47,470 nt of DNA, taken from NCBI RefSeq assembly GCF_000429305.1, contig NZ_AUBP01000037.1, positions 1 through 47,470 of the forward strand, in the 5' to 3' direction. Shown in pieces: positions 25,753-34,845 of this stretch; within the stretch, counting starts at the first letter, position 1, and every line of letters begins with the position of its first letter. The notes below the pieces were generated by a model that was given only the letters and a program-made list of their open reading frames with translations, was not told the origin of the DNA and ran no database searches. Source of the stretch: Desulfovibrio inopinatus DSM 10711. GTDB lineage: Bacteria; Desulfobacterota; Desulfovibrionia; Desulfovibrionales; Desulfovibrionaceae. A program made the translations under genes and the position numbers.

Positions 25753-26196
25753 CTAGCCATCAACTCCTGCTAGGCGACGACACAACGAAATCACAACTCC
25801 CGCTGCTTCTTCTGCATTCACATGCTCGGCAAAATCACAAGATTTGAGATCTTCAGGAATTTGCTTTTCCATGCGCTCAGACTCGAGAAACATAATGAAT
25901 GATAACACAAGCGCAGCCGTATTATCAGACGTACGATCACATAACACCTCAATTTGATTCAACGGGACCGTCTCAAACAGTCTGTCTGCAAACATCTCAA
26001 TCCATTTTCCGTATAATTTCGGCAAAAGCGGAGGAATATTCTGACACACCTCGTCAATGACGGAAGTGGAAACATCGGGTAACATGACGCCAAAATATTC
26101 TTTCAGAGCCTCCTGCCGCCGCTCTTCTCCTTGTGTCACATGGCGCATGATGGCAAGGTGCATTACAGCCCGCAATTGAATCTCATTTTCGCCCAT
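25753..26196 (-). CDS. Hypothetical helical protein
   Basis: 147 residues from ATG 26196, which has AAGGAGAA in front; the open frame extends much further but overlaps ygiQ and lacks a ribosome site. Not recognised. The sequence is mostly amphipathic helices (QLRAVMHLAIMRHVTQGEE, SVIDEVCQNIPPLLPKLYGK, ALVLSFIMFLESERMEKQ) with two Cys spread apart, no signal peptide and no membrane segment. It follows the YgiQ-type gene by 100 bases on the same strand and precedes paralogue B by 163 bases. Confidence 0.7.
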   Translation of the reverse strand: MGENEIQLRAVMHLAIMRHVTQGEERRQEALKEYFGVMLPDVSTSVIDEVCQNIPPLLPKLYGKWIEMFADRLFETVPLNQIEVLCDRTSDNTAALVLSFIMFLESERMEKQIPEDLKSCDFAEHVNAEEAAGVVISLCRRLAGVDG

Positions 26197-26296
26197 AACT
26201 TCTCCTTCAAACCCTATTCCGTATCCAAGCACACGTTCTCTCGCAGCATTCGAGACAAATGCGGTACCATTACTAGAATATAGAGTATTGCAGTCT

Positions 26297-28222
26297 TCAG
26301 TGTTGAAATCGTTTTTTTCCTTGTCTGGCAGCACCCGTTTTCTTTGTATGGTTCTGCTTCGCCCGTAAAGATTTTTCTCGGCGTTCTGATGAATGCTTTG
26401 AACGTGTTGCTGCTTTTTCTTTACGCGGTCCTTCGGATTCTGCATGCTTTACAGTTCGCTTTCCCATCGGTGTTGTTCCAACCGGAACAAGGAGGCCATG
26501 TTGTTTCAGACGGTCAGCGTCAGATTTGGCGACATATACCGGGCGACCGCGTTCGTCGACCCCGGCATAGAAAATGGCAGCAGCCATGGTTCCTGGTAAA
26601 GGGATAAAGCATTGTACCTGTTGCGGTCGCCAATTTCTCGCGGCAAGATATTCACCCAGTTCTCGCATATGGGACAGAGTGCAACCTGGGTGCCCGCTCA
26701 TCAGATACGGTATAACAAACTGCTTTTTCCCCACTTTGTTTGATTGCCGATCAAATTCCTGGAGAAATCGTTCAAAGACTCCCACACGCGGTTTGCGCAT
26801 GACATGCAGCACCTCGTCACAAATATGCTCAGGAGCAACTTTGGCTTGTCCTCCAACAAATTCTCGAATCATGATACCCAGCGCCGCTTTATCCTGCAAA
26901 GCGAGGTCCATGCGCCATCCACTCGCCACCCGAACATGACGCACACCATCAAGCCCCGCAATATCACGCAACAACGAGACAAACGCCGATTGATCCACGA
27001 TAAAATGTGGACATATTCCCGGAAAAAGACAGCTTGCGCGTGCGCAGTCATCGGGATTTGCAGAACAGTGTGCTCCCCACATGTTCGCACTGGGGCCACC
27101 GACATCAGTAACGGAACCACGAAATTCCGGCAAATTCCGCAACCTTTTGACTTCTCGGAGAATCGATTCCCGACTTCGCGATCGGATTCGTCGCCCCTGA
27201 TGAAGTGCCAGCGCGCAAAACGAGCAGCCTCCACCACAGCCACGGTGTCCGGCAACACTCGACCGAATCATTTCCTCTGCCGGAATGGAATCTGTATAAA
27301 CAGGATGGGCTCGGCGTTGAAACGGCAATTCCATCAGTCCATCCAAAGCCTGCCCTGCCAAACCTGCTCCCGGTGCAGTCAGAACAACAGCCCTCTTGCC
27401 GGAAACTTGTATGGCCGTTGCACGGCTCTGATGAACATGTTGCTCAAGGAGACGTGTTGCTCTGACGAGTTGGGCCGGATTGGCCACGATGGCTTCATGC
27501 GAAGGCAACTCGGTAAGAGGAACTTCCGCATTGTGCGCAAGCGTTTCAGCTTCAGCGAGGCTCGTTGCATAGGCGACTCCAGGCAAATTCGCTACAATGG
27601 TACGAACAACATCAGGGTCGTCCAGGCTCCCGACATGGCTGGCCTGATCCAAGGCTCTGGCAAGCTGAAGAATAGAAACCTCAGCCATCCCGTATAAAAT
27701 AGCCGTCGCTTTACTATCAAGAACCAAAGACCGCCGTAGACTATCGCTCCAAAAATCATAATGCGAGACACGACGTAAAGACGCTTCAATCCCCCCCAGC
27801 ACAACAGGCAGTCCGGAAAACGCTCGCTTTGCAAGATTAGCGTACACCAGGGCTGCCCGGTTCGGTCTCGCTCCGGCCTTTCCTCCCGGCGTGTACGCAT
27901 CGTCACGGCGCTTTTTACGAAAGGCCGTATAATGAGCCAACATGGAATCAAGACACCCAGCCGAAATCCCAACAAACAAACGAGGTCGGCCCATTACCGT
28001 CATGGCATCAATACGATCCCAAGGAGGTTGCGCAACAATCCCGGTGCGAAATCCATGTTCGACCAACCAACGCCCTAACAGTGGCACTCCGAACGAGGGA
28101 TGATCCACATACGCATCGCCGGACACGAGCAGAACATCCAACTCGTCCCACCCCAATGCGTCCATTTCATCCCGCGTCATAGGCAAAAATTCGGGTTGCC
28201 TCACATCAGATCGTGAATGCAT
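26297..28222 (-). CDS. ygiQ: YgiQ-family radical SAM protein
   Basis: 641 residues from ATG 28222 (AAGGG 11 bases upstream; GTG 28228, two codons earlier, has better spacing). The radical SAM cluster ligands are in HRGCGGGCSFC, about residues 329-336, giving the CxxxCxxC pattern. The N-terminal B12-like/YgiQ region (LLVSGDAYVDHPSFG, VVLGGIEASLRRVSHYDFW) and the C-terminal YgiQ block (FIPLPGTMAAAIFYAGVD) are all present. The reaction of YgiQ proteins is not known. The last 50 residues are a basic Lys/Arg/Ser tail (for instance RREKSLRAKQNHTKK), possibly for RNA or membrane contact. Confidence 0.92.
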   Translation of the reverse strand: MHSRSDVRQPEFLPMTRDEMDALGWDELDVLLVSGDAYVDHPSFGVPLLGRWLVEHGFRTGIVAQPPWDRIDAMTVMGRPRLFVGISAGCLDSMLAHYTAFRKKRRDDAYTPGGKAGARPNRAALVYANLAKRAFSGLPVVLGGIEASLRRVSHYDFWSDSLRRSLVLDSKATAILYGMAEVSILQLARALDQASHVGSLDDPDVVRTIVANLPGVAYATSLAEAETLAHNAEVPLTELPSHEAIVANPAQLVRATRLLEQHVHQSRATAIQVSGKRAVVLTAPGAGLAGQALDGLMELPFQRRAHPVYTDSIPAEEMIRSSVAGHRGCGGGCSFCALALHQGRRIRSRSRESILREVKRLRNLPEFRGSVTDVGGPSANMWGAHCSANPDDCARASCLFPGICPHFIVDQSAFVSLLRDIAGLDGVRHVRVASGWRMDLALQDKAALGIMIREFVGGQAKVAPEHICDEVLHVMRKPRVGVFERFLQEFDRQSNKVGKKQFVIPYLMSGHPGCTLSHMRELGEYLAARNWRPQQVQCFIPLPGTMAAAIFYAGVDERGRPVYVAKSDADRLKQHGLLVPVGTTPMGKRTVKHAESEGPRKEKAATRSKHSSERREKSLRAKQNHTKKTGAARQGKKRFQH

Positions 28223-28319
28223 CAGCACGACCACCCTTGCAGTATTTCATACGGTTCACTGGAGAGAAGAAAAAACAATAGATACTACCTGACATGTATC
28301 CCCTAACATTGCCTTGTCT

Positions 28320-29504
28320 CTACGATGACCTTGGAGTTGTTTCGCAGTCGCACTCTTCTGCCTTCACTTCCTGTTCAGACGCAATTTCAGTCTCCATATC
28401 CAACATTGGAACCGACGGAACGATCCGACGATAGTACGCAACAACAAGGCACGTCATGGGCAACGCAATAAGGAGCCCAAGCAATCCCAACAGCTTCCCC
28501 CAAATTGATAAGGAAAGCAGAATCATGGCCGGAGACATCCCCATGACTTTCCCGAGAATGCGCGGAACGAGCACCGCATCCTGAATGAGCTGAACAACAC
28601 CAAAGACGGCACCCGTCATAAGAAGAACGGTCCAAAGATTCTGGCCGCTTTGCAAGGCATGAACAATAGCGAGAAATACGGCAGGAACCGTCCCCACAAT
28701 CTGAAGATACGGAACCATATTGAGCAGACCGATAAACAATCCAAGGACAATGGCCATCGGCAGGCCAATGATTGAAAAGCCGATAGACATCAACACGCCA
28801 ACCAGTCCAGCAACGAGGGCTTGTCCCCGAAAATATTGGTTCATCCCGGCTTCGAAAGCATTGGTGAACTCAACAACGGCCTCGCGATATTCACCGGGGA
28901 TAAAATTCTTCCATTGCACTTTGAACGCTTTAAAATCGATGAGTAAAAAGACAAGGTACAAGAGTATAAAAAACAGTCCAAAAACCCAGGCTCCAAGACG
29001 TGCCGTCCCTGAAATGACGCCCCACAAACCGGGAAGAAGCTTTTTCGCTGTCGCCTGCAACAAAGAAAGAAAGCTGTCCGTTGCAAAAAACGATTTCACC
29101 TCATCACTGCTCAAAAATGCTTTGATGGACGCCCAAAGATCGGGAGGTAAGTGCCGCGCTGCGCGTGCCGCCACCTCGGAATTCCCGACAAAATCCGACA
29201 TCAGGCGCCCCATGGTACTGAACTCATTCATAATGATCGGCACAAAATACAATGCCAAACCAAGGATGGATCCAAAGACAAGCACCAAACTCAAAAACAC
29301 GGCAACGGGTCGCGATCCCAAACGAGCTTCCACCCAGACAACCAAGGGGTTGATGAGGTATGCCATCAACAACGCAACAGCAAAGGGAATAAGGACATCA
29401 CTGAGATAGGATAAAAGATTGACCAGCCCCCACAACAACGCGGCCATTATCGCCATGCGTACAACCCGATCAAATGTGTAGGGTTTCTCGTCGAGCACGG
29501 TCAT
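28320..29504 (-). CDS. AI-2E family transporter (PerM/TqsA-like)
   Basis: 394 residues with about seven or eight membrane segments. The N-terminal LLWGLVNLLSYLSDVLIPFAVALLMAY and the central FFILLYLVFLLIDF, followed by GQALVAGLVGVLMSIGFSI and LQIVGTVPAVFLAI, are typical of the family. Members export autoinducer-2 or, more often, other small ions or solutes (some are Na+/H+ antiporters), so the substrate is open. It starts 15 bases after the RlmB-type gene on the same strand and is probably co-transcribed. The C-terminal tail is acidic (KAEECDCETT). Confidence 0.88.
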   Translation of the reverse strand: MTVLDEKPYTFDRVVRMAIMAALLWGLVNLLSYLSDVLIPFAVALLMAYLINPLVVWVEARLGSRPVAVFLSLVLVFGSILGLALYFVPIIMNEFSTMGRLMSDFVGNSEVAARAARHLPPDLWASIKAFLSSDEVKSFFATDSFLSLLQATAKKLLPGLWGVISGTARLGAWVFGLFFILLYLVFLLIDFKAFKVQWKNFIPGEYREAVVEFTNAFEAGMNQYFRGQALVAGLVGVLMSIGFSIIGLPMAIVLGLFIGLLNMVPYLQIVGTVPAVFLAIVHALQSGQNLWTVLLMTGAVFGVVQLIQDAVLVPRILGKVMGMSPAMILLSLSIWGKLLGLLGLLIALPMTCLVVAYYRRIVPSVPMLDMETEIASEQEVKAEECDCETTPRSS

Positions 29505-29519
29505 ATCAGACTCCTTATC

Positions 29520-30287
29520 TCATCGTACCGATGAAGACCGACGTTCTGCCGCGAGGCCGAGCAAAATGGCTCCGGCTTGTGCGACATTCAGCGATTCAAA
29601 ATCACCGGGCATGGGAATACGAACATGAACAGGGCATCGTTTCGCGATGGAAGCCCGCGCCCCTTTTTCCTCTCCACCAAGCACAAGAACCATCGGAAAC
29701 GGCAGCTCAGCTTCAAAAGCATTGATTGCGTCTTCGCCACTATCGGCCAACACCAGGTGAAATCCATGTTCGGCAAGCTCGTCCAAAGCGCGGCCAAGAT
29801 TCGTCACGCGACACACGGGTAAACGCCGAAGTGCTCCGGCAGACGCCTTCAACGCACGTTGCCCAATGCCGGCGCCTCCATGTTTTGGCAATACAATGCC
29901 ACCACCGCCAAGCGCCAACAGCGTTCTGGACAACGTCCCGACATTACCACCATCCTGCACCTGATCCAAAACAACAACAATCGGTAACGGCCCAGACAAC
30001 GTCGCCTGCATAACGTCTTCCAGCTCTACAAACCGTGTTGTAGCTAAACGCGCAACAACGCCCTGATGATTTCCAGGGTGACGGCTGTCCAACGACTTTT
30101 GCGGAACAAATTTATAGGCAATATTGTATTGCTTGCACAATCGACGGATTTCCGCGAGCGGGCCATGGATGGGGCCTTGGCGAAAAAAAACGGCATCGAT
30201 AGCATCCGGGTCGGCCGTGACGGCTTCATGAACAGGTTTTCGCCCGACAACGAATGCAGCATCATCGTCGTTTTCAACGTATGTCAT
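29520..30287 (-). CDS. rlmB: TrmH/SpoU-family RNA 2'-O-methyltransferase, RlmB type
   Basis: 255 residues, SPOUT fold with an N-terminal substrate-binding domain (AFVVGRKPVHEAV, PGNHQGVVARLA). The C-terminal knotted SAM domain holds the three family motifs: VVLDQVQDGGNVGTLSRT, VLVLGGEEKG and IPMPGDFESLNVAQAGAILL. RlmB methylates G2251 in the peptidyl-transferase loop of 23S rRNA; a tRNA Gm18 enzyme is the main alternative. AAAGGA lies before the ATG. First gene of a likely two-gene operon with the AI-2E family transporter. Confidence 0.9.
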   Translation of the reverse strand: MTYVENDDDAAFVVGRKPVHEAVTADPDAIDAVFFRQGPIHGPLAEIRRLCKQYNIAYKFVPQKSLDSRHPGNHQGVVARLATTRFVELEDVMQATLSGPLPIVVVLDQVQDGGNVGTLSRTLLALGGGGIVLPKHGGAGIGQRALKASAGALRRLPVCRVTNLGRALDELAEHGFHLVLADSGEDAINAFEAELPFPMVLVLGGEEKGARASIAKRCPVHVRIPMPGDFESLNVAQAGAILLGLAAERRSSSVR

Positions 30288-30515
30288 ACATATCCTTTTG
30301 AATTATTTAAAGAAAGCAAGATATCAACAAGAGGAGGCGACGGCGTGAAAAGTTAAAGTAATACTTAAAATTTTGTTGCAATGCGCCTTGACATACGGTA
30401 CCAATTTCGAAAGCTCAATGTCAAAGTGAAAAAATCCTGAAGGGACGTGCGCGTCGTGTGCTCCCTGAGTGGGTTGTCTTGTGTCCATACCCCCCTTTGT
30501 CCTCATGGAGGCTTC

Positions 30516-32276
30516 ATGAGAAAGTTCACCAAATTTCTCATCTTTTTTATCGCCATCGTCTTGTCCGGCTGTGGCAAAGGCTACTATGCGGACAAAGAAA
30601 ATTACGACATGCAGGCCAACCTCGAACCCGAGTTGTGGGAAACAAATTTCCTCTCGGTGAAGCGGGGCCGCCCCTTGACTGAAGTTGAACGCAAAGCCCT
30701 TGCATCGAAGCCGACGATTCCATTCAATCTCGACGTAACGCAAACGGCTCAAGTTGAACGATTTCTCCAATACTTCGCGGAAGACAAGCGGTCCACGATG
30801 GAGCGCTGGCTCCGACGTTCGGAGCCGTATCTTCCCTATGTTCGCGCTGTGCTTGCGAGCTATGACCTTCCGCCGGACCTCATTGTTCTGCCGTTTATCG
30901 AGTCCGGATACAATTCAAGTGCTTATTCACGCGTTGGAGCTGGCGGCATGTGGCAGTTCATGCCCCTCACGGCTCGACGCTTTGGATTGACGGTAGACTG
31001 GTGGGTCGATGAACGGCGTAACCCGTACAAATCGACGGTTGCCGCGGCGCAATATTTGTCGAAACTCCATCAAATGTTCGGGGATTGGCATTTGGCCTTG
31101 GCCGCCTACAATTGCGGTGAAGGTCGCGTCTCTCGTGCCATGACAGGCAGTGCGCAAGTCGACTTTTTCGACTTGGCTGCAGCCAAAAAGCTGCCTCGGG
31201 AAACACGCATGTATGTCCCCAAATTTCTTGCTGTTCTCATGATTTTCCAAAACCTCAAAGCGCTCGGTTTCAAACCTGTCAATTGGAACGTTGGAGACAT
31301 CATGAAGGAAGTACCGGTCAAAGGCGGTACCGACCTTCTCGCTATGGCAAAAGCTTGCGGCATGACATGGGAACAGTTCTCTGATGCCAACACCGCCTTC
31401 CGGCGCCAGGTCAGCCCACCGAACCGCGAAGCAACGGTTTATGTCCCCAAATCAAAATACCAGCTTGCCATGGCATTCTCCAAAGACCCGAGCAAATATC
31501 CTCCAGCCGGTTACACCGCGTATGCCGTGCGTTCAGGGGAATCCTGGTGGAATATAGCCCGTCAATATGGAGTTCCCATTGACTCCCTCCGTGAATTCAA
31601 CCCCGGACTCGGTGGACAACTCTCCGCCGGAACGACGGTCAAAGTTCCCGGCCATAGCACACAGCAAGAATCCATGATCGCACTGAGCAGCATCAAAAAA
31701 ACGCGGAAACACAAAGTCATTGCCAGTGCTGCCTGTAATTACTCGAAAAATAGCGTGCGTCATAAAGTCAAACGGGGAGAGACACTGAGCGCCATCGCTG
31801 CACGGTATGGTGTTTCACAAGGCTCTATCATGAAAGCCAATGGTCTTCGCTCAGCTAAATATGTCCAAGCTGGTAAACGATTGACCATTCCTGGCACAAA
31901 TACCCACGTTGCATCGACATCTTCCAAAACGAGCACACGAGCGAAATCCGTCCACAAAGTAAAACGGGGCGAAACGCTCTACGCCATCAGCCAAAAATAC
32001 GGCGTCTCTTCTGCAACAATTATGCGTGCGAACAACTTATCTTCGCCGAATAGTCTTCGCAGTGGAGCAAAGCTTGTCATTCCTGGAAAATCAGGATCGG
32101 CGACACGGTTGTCGACCAAGGATAGAAAAGCCTTCAGCTATAAAGTCGGTTCCGGCGAAACCGTTTGGAGTATTGCTCGCAAGTTCCAAATAAGCCCGAC
32201 AGCCCTGTTGTCATGGAACAACTTGTCGCGCACCACAAAACTCCAAATTGGACAGCGTCTGACCATTCACAAATAA
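30516..32276 (+). CDS. mltD: Lipoprotein lytic murein transglycosylase with four LysM repeats (MltD-like)
   Basis: 586 residues from ATG 30516, with TGGAGG 4 bases upstream; an earlier in-frame start has no such site. A lipobox LSGC (Cys19) makes it an outer-membrane lipoprotein. The SLT catalytic domain has Glu129 in LPFIESGYNSSAYS, and GAGGMWQFMPLTARRFGL. Four LysM repeats follow: about YAVRSGESWWNIARQYG, HKVKRGETLSAIAARYG, HKVKRGETLYAISQKYG and YKVGSGETVWSIARKF, which bind peptidoglycan glycan. MltD of E. coli has two, so this one has extra anchoring. It cleaves glycan strands with formation of 1,6-anhydromuramic acid. Ends just before a 31-bp inverted repeat. Confidence 0.93.
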   Translation: MRKFTKFLIFFIAIVLSGCGKGYYADKENYDMQANLEPELWETNFLSVKRGRPLTEVERKALASKPTIPFNLDVTQTAQVERFLQYFAEDKRSTMERWLRRSEPYLPYVRAVLASYDLPPDLIVLPFIESGYNSSAYSRVGAGGMWQFMPLTARRFGLTVDWWVDERRNPYKSTVAAAQYLSKLHQMFGDWHLALAAYNCGEGRVSRAMTGSAQVDFFDLAAAKKLPRETRMYVPKFLAVLMIFQNLKALGFKPVNWNVGDIMKEVPVKGGTDLLAMAKACGMTWEQFSDANTAFRRQVSPPNREATVYVPKSKYQLAMAFSKDPSKYPPAGYTAYAVRSGESWWNIARQYGVPIDSLREFNPGLGGQLSAGTTVKVPGHSTQQESMIALSSIKKTRKHKVIASAACNYSKNSVRHKVKRGETLSAIAARYGVSQGSIMKANGLRSAKYVQAGKRLTIPGTNTHVASTSSKTSTRAKSVHKVKRGETLYAISQKYGVSSATIMRANNLSSPNSLRSGAKLVIPGKSGSATRLSTKDRKAFSYKVGSGETVWSIARKFQISPTALLSWNNLSRTTKLQIGQRLTIHK

Positions 32277-32298
32277 GAAACTTACTTTTCCGTCATCG

Positions 32299-32369
32299 AG
32301 AGAGTGGCCACACGACAATCGGGCGGTACGCATAGGGTGTACCGCCCGATTGTCGTGTGGCCACTCTCT
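32299..32369. repeat. 31-bp perfect inverted repeat between mltD and aroE
   Basis: Bases 32299-32329 are the exact reverse complement of 32339-32369, loop of nine bases (GCATAGGGT). It lies between convergent genes and probably acts as a transcription barrier or RNA-protecting hairpin. Unlike every other terminator here it has no T-run on either strand. It is flanked by a direct repeat CGTCATC (32291-32297 and 32374-32380), the right copy overlapping the aroE stop. Confidence 0.9.
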
Positions 32370-32378
32370 ATGGCGTCA

Positions 32379-33221
32379 TCATGTGCCGTATAATGCCTGT
32401 TCCAACAGCCTGCGCGTTTCATCGACGGGTAAATCTCGTCCCGTCCAAATACGAAACTGTTCAAGAGCTTGATAGAGGAACATTTCCACACCCATGATCA
32501 CATTGACACCCAAAGACTGAGCCTCACGCAAAAAACGTGTTTCTCCGGGATTGTAGACAATATCATAGGCGAGCTGCCCTTTCTCGAAATCATATTTGTT
32601 CCACGGAGAAAGTCCTTCGAATTTCCCTGCCATTCCAATCGGTGTTGTATTGACCAAAATCCTGGTTCGACACCGTCCTCGCTCGGCCCAAGGAATAAAA
32701 TTGATATCGAAATGTGCGGCCAACTCTTCGGCCTTTTCATCCGTACGATTGGCAAGATACAAAGGGCCTATACCGAGTTCTTGCAAACCGACAATGACCG
32801 CCAAAGCGGCACCGCCGGCACCCAGAACTAACGCCGACCCTGAACGCACATCGCGCACTGCCAACGGTTTGGCAAACCCCGCGACATCAGTATTGTCACC
32901 CCAGAGTTTTCCGTCACGCCAAAAGACCGTGTTCACGGCACCGACGGCGTGCGCCAAACCCGTGATTGAATCGAGAAAAGGAATAATGGCTGTCTTATGC
33001 GGGATGGTTACAGATAAGCCGGCAATAGGTTCGGAACGGATGCGTTCGACCATACTTTCCAAATCTTCCGGAGGGGTTGGCCATGCAGTATAGACGGCAT
33101 CAAGGCCAAACTTCGAAAATCCCCAATTATGCACCAACGGACTCAACGTATGTCCCAAAGGGAAGCCGATGATCCCCAATTGCTGCGTTTCCCCCTGGCC
33201 ACATCGTACTTGCTGCCCCAA
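32379..33221 (-). CDS. aroE: Shikimate dehydrogenase
   Basis: 280 residues. The enzyme reduces 3-dehydroshikimate to shikimate with NADPH in aromatic amino acid synthesis. Ser27 in GHTLSPLVHN, catalytic Lys76 in VTIPHKTA and Asp112 in GDNTDVAGF bind or act on the substrate; LVLGAGGAALAV and ANRTDEKAEEL form the NADP site. The start is TTG 33221, well supported by a perfect AAGGAGG (33229-33235) seven bases upstream; no ATG lies nearby that would keep the N terminus. A TATAGT at 33251-33256 is a candidate -10 box, so the leader is short. Confidence 0.95.
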   Translation of the reverse strand: MGQQVRCGQGETQQLGIIGFPLGHTLSPLVHNWGFSKFGLDAVYTAWPTPPEDLESMVERIRSEPIAGLSVTIPHKTAIIPFLDSITGLAHAVGAVNTVFWRDGKLWGDNTDVAGFAKPLAVRDVRSGSALVLGAGGAALAVIVGLQELGIGPLYLANRTDEKAEELAAHFDINFIPWAERGRCRTRILVNTTPIGMAGKFEGLSPWNKYDFEKGQLAYDIVYNPGETRFLREAQSLGVNVIMGVEMFLYQALEQFRIWTGRDLPVDETRRLLEQALYGT

Positions 33222-33516
33222 GACCCAACCTCCTTGCCATGTTTGGTCGCACTATAGGGTGCTTGGGCAACAAATAAAAGGGGCTGAACGCCAGTTCCCG
33301 GCAAAGATATCGTGTTGGCGTAGTTAAGACGCATCACCGCAATGCTCTTGCGTGATGAAAACACCGGTCAGAGTCTGGTATCCAAAAGAATCGGTTCGCT
33401 TGTCTGTATTGTGCCACTTTGTCTTGAACGCATTGGGATCATTTTTGCAAAATAACGCGAGATCTCCTTTTTAGCGTCTCACCAAACCTGCAAACGAGGT
33501 CTTTACATCTCATCAT
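33222..33516. other. 295-bp spacer between aroE and the beta-hydroxyacid dehydrogenase gene
   Basis: Contains the aroE promoter region and an imperfect hairpin (GCATCACCGCAA 33331-33342 / TTGCGTGATG 33349-33358) without T-run. No supported gene. Confidence 0.4.
33229..33256 (-). promoter_or_regulatory. aroE ribosome site and candidate -10 box
   Basis: On the minus strand TATAGT (33256-33251) and then AAGGAGG (33235-33229) seven bases before the TTG start. The -35 region (TTTTAT-like) is poor, so the promoter call is tentative; the ribosome site settles the TTG start. Confidence 0.5.
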
Positions 33517-34377
33517 TCAGAAAATTTTGGCTACAGCAGCAAAATCTTCTTCACTCAAGCCTTGCGCAACCGCTTTACTGAAAAGTTGGAGCACCTGGTG
33601 CGCACATGGAGCACTTGCCCCGCTTTCATACGCTGTATCCACAACAAATTTCAGGTCCTTAGCCATATGCTTTGCCGGAAACTGTGTCGGGAATTCGTTG
33701 GTTCGCAGCATGGGCTCTTTCAATTGAAACAAGCCGTTTGCCAAAGGCCCGGACATGACGACATCCAGCATGGTGTCAACGTCCAATCCGTTCTTTCCAC
33801 CGAAATGAAGCATTTCAGCCAAACCGGCCATCATTGTGCCGAGCAATAAATTGATGGACATTTTCATCGCCGCGCCATGTGACGCCGGACCACAATGGAC
33901 GGTGCGCTTTCCCATAACATCAAACATGGGTTGCAACTCTGCAATATCCGTTTCTTCACCGCCGGCAAGAATCACCAGTGTTCCGTCTTCAGCCGGCTTT
34001 TTCGACCCGGAAACGGGTGCATCCACAAAGCGCGCACCTGTTGCTTCAATACGTGAAGCCAACTTCCGGGTATACCCCGGAGAAACCGTACTCATATTCA
34101 CAACCGTCATGCTTGGCGTGAGAGCTTGTGCTGCTCCATCAGGACCGAATACAACCATATCGACAGCCTCGGGACCCGTCAGCATCAAGAAAATAATATC
34201 ACTCGCTTCGGCCAAAGCGCGAGGAGTCGGCGCGACCGTTGCACCAGCTTCAGCTGCGTCCTGACAACGTTCTGCCGTCCGATTAAACACGGTGATCTGA
34301 AATCCTGCTCGAAGTAGGTTGAGTGACATCGGCAAGCCCATTATGCCCATACCCACGAAGCCAAGAGTTTTTGCCAT
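33517..34377 (-). CDS. NAD(P)-dependent beta-hydroxyacid dehydrogenase (GarR/HIBADH-like)
   Basis: 286 residues from ATG 34377, with GGAGGAG about 9 bases upstream. An N-terminal Rossmann domain begins with GFVGMGIMGLPMSLNL, the substrate loop is DAPVSGSKKPAEDGTL, and the catalytic Lys172 is in HGAAMKMSINLLLG. The family includes tartronate semialdehyde reductase, 3-hydroxyisobutyrate dehydrogenase and succinic semialdehyde reductases (GLYR); sequence reading cannot choose among them. Preceded on the same strand by a small gene 55 bases away that may share its transcript. Confidence 0.9.
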   Translation of the reverse strand: MAKTLGFVGMGIMGLPMSLNLLRAGFQITVFNRTAERCQDAAEAGATVAPTPRALAEASDIIFLMLTGPEAVDMVVFGPDGAAQALTPSMTVVNMSTVSPGYTRKLASRIEATGARFVDAPVSGSKKPAEDGTLVILAGGEETDIAELQPMFDVMGKRTVHCGPASHGAAMKMSINLLLGTMMAGLAEMLHFGGKNGLDVDTMLDVVMSGPLANGLFQLKEPMLRTNEFPTQFPAKHMAKDLKFVVDTAYESGASAPCAHQVLQLFSKAVAQGLSEEDFAAVAKIF

Positions 34378-34432
34378 AGTGTTTTCTCCTCCCTCGTAAG
34401 GGGTGCACGGCTGTATGCACGTTCTCAAAAGC

Positions 34433-34726
34433 CTACATCATATCCCGCATGGAACCAAAAAAATGATCAGGATCATAATCTTGCCCGAGAAGTTCCGGCG
34501 CCTTTTCAAAAAAATCGTCCCATCCAAGAAGTTCTCCCAGCTTCTTTTTGTCACGAAAGAATTTAAACGTCGTTCCCTTCGGACACTTGGTTAAATTGAT
34601 TTCCACATACGCTCCCGACGGCATAGGTTCCCCCCAAACAGCCGACCATGACGTTCTATCCCCCTCTGTTTTCTTGTATTTTTCAAAAAACTGTTCAAAA
34701 ACATCGCGAATTGTACTGTTGTCCAT
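34433..34726 (-). CDS. Small hypothetical protein
   Basis: 97 residues from ATG 34726, supported by GGAGGAAAAT in front. Not recognised. An N-terminal helix (STIRDVFEQFFEKYKK) is followed by a beta-rich part with aromatic residues (GAYVEINLTKC, GTTFKFFRDKKKLGELLGWDDFFEKAPELLG) and a Met/Asp/Phe-rich C terminus (HFFGSMRDMM). One Cys, no export signal. It is followed by the dehydrogenase gene after 55 bases, but nothing in the sequence links their functions. Confidence 0.7.
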   Translation of the reverse strand: MDNSTIRDVFEQFFEKYKKTEGDRTSWSAVWGEPMPSGAYVEINLTKCPKGTTFKFFRDKKKLGELLGWDDFFEKAPELLGQDYDPDHFFGSMRDMM

Positions 34727-34771
34727 ATTTTCCTCCATCCTTGAGCATACCACCACTTCCCCCAAAAAGAA

Positions 34772-34795
34772 AAGCCGGCCACAATCGGCCGGCTT
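34772..34795 (-). terminator. Intrinsic terminator of the AhpD-like gene
   Basis: AAGCCGGCC / GGCCGGCTT, 9-bp stem and 6-base loop, followed on the minus strand by TTTCTTTTT. Confidence 0.85.
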
Positions 34796-34808
34796 GTATT
34801 TCAATGAA

Positions 34809-34831
34809 GAGACCACAAACATTGTGGTCTC
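34809..34831. repeat. Second hairpin downstream of the AhpD-like gene
   Basis: GAGACCACAA / TTGTGGTCTC, 10-bp perfect stem, loop ACA, 15 bases past the stop codon. No strong T-run; with the next hairpin it makes a tandem termination or RNA-protecting structure. Confidence 0.6.
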
Positions 34832-34845
34832 ACGAATCGTGTGTC

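Noticed and set aside
30388-30393. TTGACA upstream of mltD
   Set aside because: No matching -10 box at 16-18 bases; promoter not supported.
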